Below the pieces are notes generated by a model, which made no database searches, had not been told where the DNA came from, and was given only the letters and a program-made list of their open reading frames with translations. Source: Rhabdornis inornatus (Eukaryota; Chordata; Aves; Passeriformes; Rhabdornithidae). From it: 64,000 nucleotides of DNA. The first letter of the stretch is position 1. Each line of letters opens with the position of its first letter. The position numbers were made by a program, and so were the translations under genes. This document shows positions 27,501-39,500 of the stretch, piece by piece. The DNA is taken from the NCBI GenBank assembly GCA_013397075.1, contig VWZS01000217.1, positions 7,255 through 71,254 of the forward strand, in the 5' to 3' direction.

Positions 27501-30500
27501 GCAAGTAAGCAATGCTTTTCTAATTAATTGGTAGTATGTGAATTTGTGCTATATTGGATCAGTCTTCATAAATGGAGATGCTTAATTATAATGAAAAGAC
27601 TAGGAATATTTATGTTCATATGTTCATACTTTTTGTCAATATCTGGTGATATTTTTGTTCAGGAGCATGCCTTGGCCCAGGCAGAACTGCTAAAGCGTCA
27701 AGAAGAACTGGAAAGAAAAGCGGCTGAACTAGATCGCAGAGAAAGGGAAATGCAGAGTCTCAATCAGCAAGGGGGTATGCATGAAAAATATACTTTAGAA
27801 TTCAGAAATGAAACTTTTTTTTAGGAACTTTTAATTTTAGAGTGACATTGTGAAGCAGATTTTGTAATGTCTTCAGGAAAAGGAAGTTTTTCTCCCTTGA
27901 GAAGATGGATACAGTGAATAAACTGGACTCTCCTTTCAGATTTTCAGTGAAAATATTTAAATGTGGCCTCTGTAGCATATTATTCTCTTCTATCTATTAT
28001 TCTCTTCTGGTTTTATTCTAGATTAGTATCTGAGTAATACTGCTGAATAGAAATAAAGCATTTTGAGATGAAGTAAAACTAACTTCTTAAAGTCACATCT
28101 CTTTGATTTCCCATCTTCAGTATTTATAGCTGTAGGAGAACTTTTCTGGTTTGAAACATTTAATTTCTCTTGCTGGATTACAAACACAATATTCTACACA
28201 AAGAGCAGAAAGATCTATTCTATTATTAATCTTCTGTTAGATTTTTCTACGCCACAAACTCCATGCTGTGCAAAATCAGCAGTTTTTTGCAGCAATTTCA
28301 CAGGTGTGAGAAAATTTACATCCTCTTAACTGCGAATACTTTGCTACAAGTACATCTGTGGGAATATTCCTTTTCGAAAGGAAGAACTTTAGACTAAAGT
28401 TCAAAAAAACCGCAAAACCCAACAAAGCAAATGGCTGTATGTAAGGTTGACTTTATCTGGTAGTTTCACTTTTATCTACCATTCTGTTTTATTCTCACAT
28501 ATGCTGGTCTTTTTTTGAATATGCAGTGTTACAATTCCAAATTGCATAATTCCTGAGTAATTCAAGTTGTCATGGAATTTTGTAGAATAGAATAAAATAT
28601 AATATTTTCAGTTGGAAGGGATGTACAATGAATCACAGAATAGTGATTGGAATAGAGTTGGAAGGGGACTCTATTAAGGAGATTATCTCCTTCAAGGCAG
28701 GGTCACCTGGAGCAGGCGATACAGGAGCAGGAACGCATCCAGGTGGGTTTTGAAGGTCTCCAGAGAGGGACTCCACAAAGCCCATTCCAGTGCTCTCAGT
28801 GTAAAGAAGTTCTTCCTCATGTTGAGTGAGACTTCTTGTGTTTTAGTTTATTGCCATTGCTTCTTGTCCAGTATCTGGGCACCACTGAAAGGTCTGGCAT
28901 CATCCTCTTGGCACCCACCTTTGAGGTATTTATATGCATTGATNNNNNNNNNNNNNNNNNNNNNNNNNNNNNNNNNNNNNNNNNNNNNNNNNNNNNNNNN
29001 NNNNNNNNNNNNNNNNNNNNNNNNNNNNNNNNNNNNNNNNNNNNNNNNNNNNNNNNNNNNNNNNNNNNNNNNNNNNNNNNNNNNNNNNNNNNNNNNNNNN
29101 NNNNNNNNNNNNNNNNNNNNNNNNNNNNNNNNNNNNNNNNNNNNNNNNNNNNNNNNNNNNNNNNNNNNNNNNNNNNNNNNNNNNNNNNNNNNNNNNNNNN
29201 NNNNNNNNNNNNNNNNNNNNNNNNNNNNNNNNNNNNNNNNNNNNNNNNNNNNNNNNNNNNNNNNNNNNNNNNNNNNNNNNNNNNNNNNNNNNNNNNNNNN
29301 NNNNNNNNNNNNNNNNNNNNNNNNNNNNNNNNNNNNNNNNNNNNNNNNNNNNNNNNNNNNNNNNNNNNNNNNNNNNNNNNNNNNNNNNNNNNNNNNNNNN
29401 NNTGAGAGTAACATTGGCTTTCCTTCACTCATTGGGCCCTGTTCCTGTTTTCTGTGATTTTTCAAAGATGGTGGAGAGTGGCTTAGCTACAGCATCTGCC
29501 AGCTCTCTCAGCACCTGTGGGTGCTTCTCTTCAGGACCTGTGAATTTATGTGTTTTAGAAGTCTGCACAGTTGATCTGTAACCAAACCTTTTATGACAGG
29601 GGGAGGTCTTCTTTTCTCCAGCCTACCTCTCCTTGCCCCAAGGTCTGGGATTCCTGAGGGCTGGCCTCAGCAATTAACAGTGAAGGAAAGAAGGCATTCA
29701 GTAATTCTGCCTTCTCTCTGTCTTCCTTCACTGGGACACCTGTCTGATTCAGCCGTGACCCCACATGTTCCCTAGTTTTCTTTTTGCTGCTAATGTACTT
29801 CTAGGAGTACATTCTGCTTCTGCTTGTTGTCCTTGATATCATTTGACAGACTTAATTGCAAGTGGGCGTTAGTTCTTCTTGTCACATCCCTGCATACTCT
29901 GATGATGTTCCTATAGTCCTCCAATGTGACCTGCTCCTTTTCCCACATCCCGTAAATTTTTCTTATGTTTGAAATTTACCGGAAGCTCTGTGATTATCCA
30001 TGCAAGTCTCTTGCCCCGTCTTCCTGATTTCTTGCTCATGTGAATGCACTGGACTCAAGGAAGTGATGTGAATATTGACCAGCTTTTTGGACCCCCTTCT
30101 CCTCTAGAGCCCTAACCCATGAGATTCCGCTAAGCTGGTCTTTGAAGAGGCTGAAGTTAGCTCTCTGGAAGTTTAGCGTTCTAGTCCCGATTGCTGCTTT
30201 ACCTCCTCTACACGCAATCTTTAGTTCTACCATCTCATGGTTGCTATAGCCCAGGCTGGCCTCAGCCTTCACATCTTCAACCAGTCCCTCCTGGTTTGAT
30301 CGTTGTCTCAGTTTAGAGACAAATTTTAGGAGAAAATGGAATGAGTGTTTCCTCTAAAGAGAAGGGCTTCAGTAATCCCTTTTTGCCAATGAGAAATGAA
30401 TACCAGTGGATAAAAGTGAAAAAAACCTGTTTATAAACAAAGCATGGTGCCCACAAGGTGCAGAAAAAGTAAAAGATTGAATAAATGGTAGATATTAAAA

Positions 30501-33500
30501 TTTTAGAACCTTATCCCCTAACTCACAGTTGGCCGTGTGGCTTGGAAGGAAAAAAATGGCATCTGGCCCCTTTGTCTCAGGGAAGGGGAAAACAGACTTC
30601 ATGCACCAACTCATGCAAAACAGATGGGAGCCTGTTGAACTTCTGGTGTTGATGTCCTCACAGCAGACGAAGCTGGTGGATTTTGGTCTCCTTTCTCTTG
30701 TTGGCTCAGCCTTTTTTCCCCGATGTCTTGGGCTTAGAGCAGCCCCCTGCTGGTCCACTGTCTTGACAATTCGGATGTCCGACTAAAAACTCAGCAGAAA
30801 CAGTTCAAGAAAAATACCAAAAAGACACTGAAAGGATTCTTGCTGCAACCTCCACGCCAGGGGAAAGGAAGAAAAATACCGTTAGTGCTTAAGTTAGCAA
30901 AAACTAATCTAGTGAAAGTAAGAATGTAATGTCTTGATGCACATCACAGCACACACTCCGGAGAGAGGCTTTGAATAAAACCCACGCAGTAGCCCAAGGC
31001 TCTCCACCCCTCCCCTGGTTCATCTTAAAGCTACAGCAGCCATTTCTGGGAATAAAGCAGAGTATAATCATAAAATCACCCCAAGACACTCATCCATCCA
31101 GTAACACATCTTTCTTCACTGGCTCTTACACTGCATGCATCAAAAATTATCTTCAGTGATCTTTAGGAAATTCCTGGACCATGTATGCTCGGCCATGTTG
31201 TCCTGTGAACAAATACTAGGATTGTTGAAGTCCTCAGGAGAACCAGGGCCTATGACCATGAGGCTATTGCCAGCTGTCCATAGAAAGCCTCGTCAGCTTC
31301 CTCCTGCTCATCAGGTGGCCTATAAGTAAGCACCCACAACAGTATCACCCATATTAGCCTGTCCCTTAATTCTCACCCATAAACTGTCAACTCATTTGTC
31401 TGCCCCTGAATAGAGCGTGATAGACTCCAGTTGCTTTCTTACATGAAGAACAGCTCCATCACCTCACCTCTCTCACCTATTCTTTCTAAAAAATTCACAG
31501 CCATGCATGACAATATTCCAGTCATGTGAGCTATCCTACTGTATCTCTGTAATTGCAATGAGATGGTCGCCTTGTGACTGCACATAGATTTCTAGTTCTT
31601 CTTGTTTGTTCCCCATGTGTGTTGGTGTACAGATACTGCAGGGAGGTAATCAAGCATCCAGATTCCCTAGATGGAGTGTAAGAGGATTCATTATAACCAT
31701 GAACACCCTTGATGTCATTAGCCCTGTGATTCTTATCTTGAGAAGCAGTCAAGGAACATGGTTGACATGACCTCCTCCCTTAGAAGGAAGCAATAGAATG
31801 ATCTATGGGGGTCCGTAGATAATTCACTTTGGACCCCACCCCTGAGTCCTGTAGTCTAAAGTCCATTTCACCAAACTGGCCAGCATTCTGCCAAAGATTC
31901 TCTTGCCCTTTTTAAAACAGGTGGATTCCATTCCTCCCTAACAGGCTACAATCATTTAAGCACAATCCATTGTTACAAAAGCCAAAACCTTGATGACAGC
32001 CAGGAAGCCGGATATTTACCTGCACAGTGTGGCTGCTTCTAGCTGTTCCTGTTTCTGTCACCAAGAAGACAGAGGATAAGTTGACTTGGGCACCAGTGTT
32101 TACCACTCATCTTGTCAGTGCTTTATAGTCTTCCTTGATCCTGCCTGTTTTTTGGCTTGTGGTATAATTTGTACCCATGTGAGAAAGTAATAGCGGGTAG
32201 TAGCCCATGCTAGTGATAAGTTGGGCTACCCTCTTGGCAGCATCATGGATCTTAGACCCTACTAGGCAGCATTACCTCTTGTGACTCTCAATCAGGCTGG
32301 TAGATGGGGTCTCAGTGACCCTAAGAGAGTGACCCACCACAAATACTCAGCGTTTCTTCTTACAGTAGTGACTGTGTGCTGCTGGTCCAGATGCTCCTTA
32401 TTGGACTTGCTAATGGACATCTAAAGCCTTTAAAGCATCGTATCTGTTCTGGTGTGCATGTTGGAGTGTAGAGGTTGGACTTGAGCTCTGTATTTGTGGG
32501 TCACCAGAATCCAAGGTATCTCACACTCAGTGATGTCCATTGCAGATGTATGGTTTTGAAGCCATTTCTCTATCTCCTTTTCATCTCTTAACACTTCACA
32601 GCCTGTTGCAATTTATCCACCTTCTGCAACAGTTCATCAAACTATGCATATTTCATGCAAGTACAAGCTTTTTCTCCAGAAGAAGTATCTCTGCATCCAT
32701 TGCAAGCTACCACCTGTACTCATGTCTCTTTCCTTTCCAGTTCCCTCAATGGATGTGTCAGTCAGACTTCTCTGTGGATGTCTCAGTAGACACACTCGTT
32801 TTGATTCTGAGGCAAGTGCCCATCATTATGGCAGAGACCTAGAGCACTTAGCACTTACCTGAGGCAGGGACCTGCCTGCAGATTGCAGCACCCTCCCTGC
32901 TCGCCCTGCTGCACAAACGCCACACTGCATCTTTTTGATGCACCATGTCCTGGTCACTTGTGCTCTCTAAAGCCAATTGAATCTCTCGCTCTGCTCCTAG
33001 TAGTGCTCATTCCTCGCCTGACTGGTTAGTGAGAGCTTCTGAGTCCTGATAGGGCTTTGGGCTGCTGCTCCGGTGTCCCTGAGCTCAAGAAACCTCTGGA
33101 CAGCTTGATCTAACGCTCACCCCCAAACTTACTTTGGTTGATGCTGCTGCCCTCCTGACTGTAATGGCCATATAGTCCAACTGCCTGCCTTCTTCAGTAC
33201 TAATAAATTAAAGCATGTTATTAAGGGCATTGTTCATATGCCCTGAAACACTGATAGGCTGAGAACATTGACCGCTCCTCTAGGAAACTCATTCTAGTGT
33301 TTGACCATTTTCTTGGTAAAGAAATGCTTCCTGTTGTCTGTTGTGAACCTACTCTGGCACAATTTTGAACTATTCTGTGTATCACATTTCTGTATCCCAG
33401 GGAGATATGCACTAATTTGAACACGTTTGAAAACACCATAGAGTGGTCTTGATTGGAGAACAGGGTCTTTTGCAATTCTCTAGCTATTTGCATTCATTTA

Positions 33501-36500
33501 CCTTAAGACACTGGCTGCACATTTAGGACACAGTTGTCATATGTTGTCTTAATTTACTACAGTGAAAGATCTTCAAGCTGGTATGTCACCTCAGCTCATT
33601 ACCTTTGGCGTTCTCTGCTCAGGTTCTGTGCAACATTGCATTTGAGCTAATAAAAGTGTGCTGCTTCCTATTGCAACTAATTCATTTGGTCACATGGTGA
33701 TTCATATATATCTCTTGCATGCAGAGTTTGAAATGCTATGGGCAAAGCTTTGTTGCAGTGATTGTCTCAGTTGAATCTCAGAGTCTGTGCTTGGTATGAC
33801 TTGTGTTCGGCAGAATGTGTACTCTATCCTGCAATCAGGTAAGCATACAGGAAATCCAGGTGTCAGATCCTGTGTCCTTTGCAGTGTCCTCACTCTGTCA
33901 CACAACTGTATCAAAATACAGTGATGCTGTGGGTCATATTCTTGTCAGAAAAAGGTACTTACAGAACATTTCAGTAACTGTCTTTCTTGAGGCTTCCTGC
34001 CTTTTAGGTAAGTTTTGGCAGGAAACCATATTGGAAACTAGAGATACTTTGACACTAAAAATATAAGGATTCTGAAAATGAAGAATGCTTTTCGGTCCCC
34101 TATCTTTGTGTTCAAGAGACTATGTGAGTATGGTGGGACTTCAGGAAAATACTCATTTAAAAGTCAAGGAATTCTCAGAAATTGTTTTTCTGTTTTGTGA
34201 AAAATTCTCTTACTTTTTAGGAAATGTCAGATGCCTGCTCAGTCTTTTATGTAGATAAAATACTGTACTTTCCTTGACCTGGCTACACTTAATTGTATTT
34301 AATTTATGAAGTTTATGTTGAAGATTGCTCTTAAAACTCTTGGGTTTTGGTGCCCAAGTTATCCATCGAGTTGAGAAACTTATGCATTAAACAGTTAAAA
34401 CAAGTTCAAATGTGTATCACTTTCAAGTATACAGAGACTGAAACTACATTTTAAAGGCCATTTTTTTTCTTTACTTTCTGTTTTGCAGGTAGAAAAAATA
34501 ACTGGCCACCTCTTCCTGAGAATTTTCCTGTAGGTCCTTGTTTTTACCAGGATTTTTCAGTAGACATTCCTGTAGAATTCCAGAAGACAGTAAAGATTAT
34601 GTACTATTTGTGGATGTGTAAGTATTTTCTTCTTAAGAAAAATGAAGTGCCTATCCAAACTTGGTAATACATACCTGTTACTTTGGCTTTTGGGATATCT
34701 GTAATGAAAAATTATTTTAAATCCAGAAGCCAAATGTTGAAGCAAAATTTTATATTAGCTTCGGTTTTAAAAGTATTGAACTACCTCATAAAAGCTTCCA
34801 CAGAAAAAAAGGAGGATTATCCTAGGGCAATTTGGTTCTAATTTATTGCAATTGTCTGGTTTAAATTTCTCCAGTTGTAAAATGAACTTTATTAACTTAG
34901 AAATTAACTTATTTATTAACTTATAAATAATTCTACTGTTTTTAAAATCAGCTTATATATTAAGGAATAAATCTCATAGTTAGTGTTAATAGACTTTTGA
35001 GTTCAAGATGTATAATATCCATTTGCTTTAATATACATAGTTTTATATAGTTTAATACAGTTTTAATCTATGGCAAAGGCTTAATATTCTTTTACTCTTT
35101 TTTCAGAAATAGTGTCCATTAGCTGAAGAATCAGTCCATGTTAAAACTATCTTTTGTAGGCAAAGAATGCTCTACACCATCTTTGTAGGATTCATTTTGC
35201 CCTCACTGGCAGGCTGTGTTTCGAATGTGGAAATGCTGGATTAAACCAGATACCACACTTGTTTCTTTTGCCTCGTCCACTATGATTGATAAAAGCCTAA
35301 TAAATACTCTTACTGATGAAATTGCAAGATTCAGATACTTTGATGCCTTTAATATATTTTTAACCTTCTACGAAAATGTGGATTTCAGATGTTTTCTGTA
35401 CTTTTCTTCATAGCTTAAAATGTAGCTAGGAAATCTCCATAATTTCACACGTTACTCTGGTAATCCTATTTCTGTGATTGAACCACATAATTCAAACATG
35501 TGAAATGAGCAGACAGCTCAGTGAATCAAATCAGTTCCACTTCATCATAATCTAGAGCTTTCTGTATTTGTTGCTAGATTGTTAATCTTCAAATAAGCAA
35601 CTATAGAGCATATGACTGGTCGCTCTCATAAAGTTGTTGCTAATTTAGATGATAATGGCTGATGGTAATTTAGGTGTATATGAAACCTAAGGTGAAATAC
35701 TCAGAATTTTAGGATGGTTACCAATTCTGGCCATTTGCAGCACTGAGTTCTGAAAGTGCCTGTGTTCCAATATGAGGTGAAGCTGGGCAGTTAGAATTGG
35801 AATATTAATTCCAATGTTCTTAATTCTCCTTCTTATGGCAACAAGTAAAGGAAGAAGCAGTATTATATTATTTTAAAATGTATAGGAGTTGTGCATTTAT
35901 ACTGACATGGCAGCTTATCTTCTAGATAGACTGAGGTTTCAATCAAGTCTTCTTGCACTCCTTTTTCTTTAGCTGTAGTACTCTTTGACTTATATTTCTC
36001 ATGAAGGCAGGAACAGGGCATAATAAAAGAAAAGAAAGACAAACTCTATTTCACGGTTAAAAAAAAAAAATAAAGAAGACTGGGTATAGAACTCCATCCC
36101 TTAGGGTTGGCAGTTGAATCAATCCTTGGGACTTTTCTTTTCTAGGATTGCATCTGTGTGGTTTGGCTAATTTCTCATTGACTGTTTTTCCTCTGCCGAG
36201 GTACTTATTCCCATAATAGACCTGCTTCAGCTTGGTGCTCTACATTTTATTTCCTCTTCCAGAACTTCCTATGTCTTATAAGGTCCAGGGTTCTGTGAAC
36301 ATAATCGCATTTGGAAAAATCTAGTACTGCAAGTAGGTCCTTTTCCTTTGTAGTACCCCTGGGAACAAACTTTATAGTTTAGTTTTCTGTGTTTGCACAG
36401 TTAGTATTTATTTTATATCATCATTCTTGGTTTTTGTATCTCTGGGGAAACTTCTTTACCTATTTAACGTCCATATGCTCTTCCTTTCATGAAAAAACAA

Positions 36501-39500
36501 TTCTGTTTGTATCCCCATTTCATTAACTCATCCCTCTTTTCTGACGCGGCTCGCCTTTTCCACCCGAGCTCGGCTCGCCCAGCTAGCTCTCCAGGCGAGA
36601 CCGGCGCCGAGAGTGGGCCGCCTCCCGGATGGCAGAGAACCAGGAGTGCGGCTGGGGCTGAGAGCCCTCTTGGCTGACAGCGCGTCCGGGGAAGAATAAA
36701 GGATCAGGGGGAGTCCTTTTGTGGGTCCAGGATAGGTTTATTGGAGGGAGGGGGGGGAACAGGAAGNCTCCTTTTGTATCAGAAGTCAGGGTTTTCTAAT
36801 TCTTTGATGTGGTTATGTGGTTTTATCTTGGCACATTTTTTCTGCAGGGGGTAGACTTTTTTAAAACAGACTGAATGCTCACATGTTTCTGTGAACTATA
36901 ACAATCAAATAGCAATGACTTTTCAGAGTTGCCGTTGGAGCTTTTCTGTTCTATCTTGGCTTTGTGGCCATTGGTGCTTTAAGGGCTTGCACATGAAAAT
37001 GACAGTTTTCCTAGCTCATTAGCACTGAGCACTGATTTTTAGATCTTTTTTTTTTATGCTATTACTGTGTCCAGTGTCAAGTACAATGTTTTTTGACTTG
37101 TGCTAACAGTCAAAAACAGGCCCAAAAGCATGTTTTCCAGCTACTTTCCCCACAGGCTGATAGCATGTGCCAAATAAACACCACTGATTTTCAAAGAATA
37201 TTTCTTATTTGAAGTTACAAAGTGAAGAGATTCTGGTAGAAAAATAATACCCTGAAGTGCCAGCTTTTTTTTCTTATTCTGTTTAGGGGAGTTTCATCTC
37301 ATCCTCTGTCTGAGGATATGATAGATGGTGTGTATATAGAGATATATATACATATACATAATATATCCATATAATATACATAATATTGTATATATAATAT
37401 AATATATACATAATAAATTTATATTATATATAATGTACATATAATATAATAATGTACATCTAATATACATTATATATATATATATACATAATCAGTCTGT
37501 ATAGATACTTGTTCTGCCTGTCTCTGAGAACCTCCAATGGTAGACACTTCACAAACTCCCTCCAAGCTTGTTCTAATGGGTTGCTGTCTTTTAGAATTAT
37601 GTTTCTTGGTATAATATTTTAATTCTCCCCTCCGGTGTTTGATGTTTGCTATTCTGTCCACTGTTGTTACGGAAGACATATTTATCCCCATTAGTAATCT
37701 CCTTTTGCCTTATTTAGCATAGTTCACTCAGCCTTTCTTTGTGGGTGATGTTTTCTCGAGGTTTGACTAGTTGCTGTCGTACAGATTCACTGTTGGTCCA
37801 CCTTATATTATTATGTGGTTTTTAGTGTGCAGCATCAGGAAATTTTTAAAAAGTACCTTCACATTTTAGATAGCACCAATTACGTTTATGTTTATGTGCC
37901 GATCCACTGTTTAATGCTTATGTTATCTAAGTCTGTTTGAGAATCTAGTTTTTCCCTGCGGAAGATCTTTCTCTTTTTTTTGTAAGGTGTGTTAGTATGT
38001 CTCTCCCAAGCAAGCAGAACAGAACAAAAGCCTGAATAACATCCGAAGCTACTTGGTGCTCCAAGGTTATGTGTGATCAAATTTCAGTAGCCCAGTCCTC
38101 ACTTGTGAGTTGCCTTGTGGCTTCAAAACTCTCCATTCTATAGGCATCCCGTTTGCCTTTAGGTAGTTCCAGTCCAGGGTGACAGTCGTGTGTCCTTGTG
38201 TGGACTTAGATTTCCTGAGAATATAATCAATGAAACATCACTAAAATTAAACTTAGTACAAAACTTTGTTCTCATACAGTCTCAAATGGAATAGCAAAAT
38301 CATCTCAATAATGTACATGCCAGATATCTTTAGTACAACTTGTAGTCTTTATCTACAACTCACTTTCAGGCATTTATGGATGATAAAGTGTAGTTAATTA
38401 AGACAATCTAAGGAGATCTGTCTAAGGAGGATTATTCTGTTCAGGGAAGTTTATACCAAAAAAAAAAAGTAAAGCATTAATATTTATTAAACTAATGCAG
38501 TTTCCCATTTTTGACTCTCATTCTGGCATGAATGCCTATTTTTTTAACTTTAGCTGCTTCCACGTACAAACTAGGAGAAGGCTTTCTTGAATCACAGAGT
38601 ACTCTATTGCTATAGCTTTGAGGTTGTCATACAGAAGTTGCATGTTGCAGACTTCTGCCAAAGCCCTAGGTGATTTCAGCCCCCAGGTGGTCATTATTTT
38701 CTAATAGCTTGTATTATGGTTTTATTTGCTGAGGCAAGTAGGTGGAAGTTACTTAAAACCGTTACCTTGAACCTACAAACACGTCTGTTCATATAAGAGC
38801 TAAACTTGCCTAAATCCCTTAGTGAAGGTTTTGGCTCAAAGGATTAATCATTCTCTGTACCTTGCAGCATGCAGGCTGAGTGAAGGGCAAGTGCAGGGAA
38901 GTGAGATTTGCAGTCAAGCCTGCTGTCTTCCTCTATAGCTTGCTAATACTTGTTTTGTACAGCTGAGACTCTCTGTTACAGTAGTGAAATAGACCCCTGT
39001 GTTGCTGGTTTTAGTATCAGTAGTGGGTGTGATGTTTCACCCTTTTCTGCACTGATGGTACTCTTTTAAAACTTGTCCTGTTACTGTAATTGCAGTTACA
39101 AAAAAAAAAAGTCATTTTGCAAAGTTCAAGCTCCACCAGAATTCAAATGTTTCTAGTAACATAGGGGTATCCATGTGTTCCAGTATTGAGTAGAAAAAGA
39201 GAGAATACCCCTTTCTTGTACTTACCAAAGGAAGGCAGAAACTGGGATTTGTATAGTTTCTTGTGCTTTGTGAGGCATAAGAACACAAATTCTGAAATTA
39301 TGTTTTGCTGACCCCTTGGAGCAGTGCTAAGATATGTAGGTGCAATAAATGCCTTTTATTTAAAAGAACGAAGTGTTTTGATTCTGGCAACTCTTACAGG
39401 AAAATACGATTTATCTGAGGAAATGTTTTCAGTTTCATCAGTCTTCCATGCAATGATCTGTGCATCTTGCTTTTAAGAGCTTTTTCCCAGTGTGTTGATT

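Larger units (their letters stand above)
28600..33175 (-). mobile_element. Nearly full-length CR1 LINE, interrupted
   Basis: Read on the minus strand, it carries the CR1 3' end (28600-28700), reverse-transcriptase sequence on both sides of the gap, the endonuclease domain (30036-30270, with NHEMVELKI and [16 protein letters not shown]; it resumes at about 31110-31650), ORF1 sequence (about 31700-32870) and a 5' leader-like GC-richer region to about 33175. The ORF1 part around 32150-32350 corresponds to the esterase-like region described for CR1 ORF1. Stops and frameshifts are frequent, so it is inactive. Most bird CR1 copies are strongly 5'-truncated. Confidence 0.85.
27775..34488 (+). other. 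SCAMP1: SCAMP1 intron 4 (6.7 kb)
   Basis: Mostly occupied by one long CR1 (about 28600-33175) with a nested LTR and a 459-base assembly gap, followed by a second, older CR1 piece. The flanks (27775-28600 and 33500-34488) are plain AT-rich sequence. Confidence 0.85.

Noticed and set aside
27528..27824. A 98-codon frame starting upstream of exon 4
   Set aside because: Its middle is SCAMP1 exon 4; both ends are intron read-through.
28750..29465. Frames of about 190-235 codons across 28750-29465
   Set aside because: They are mostly N bases of the assembly gap with CR1 flanks.
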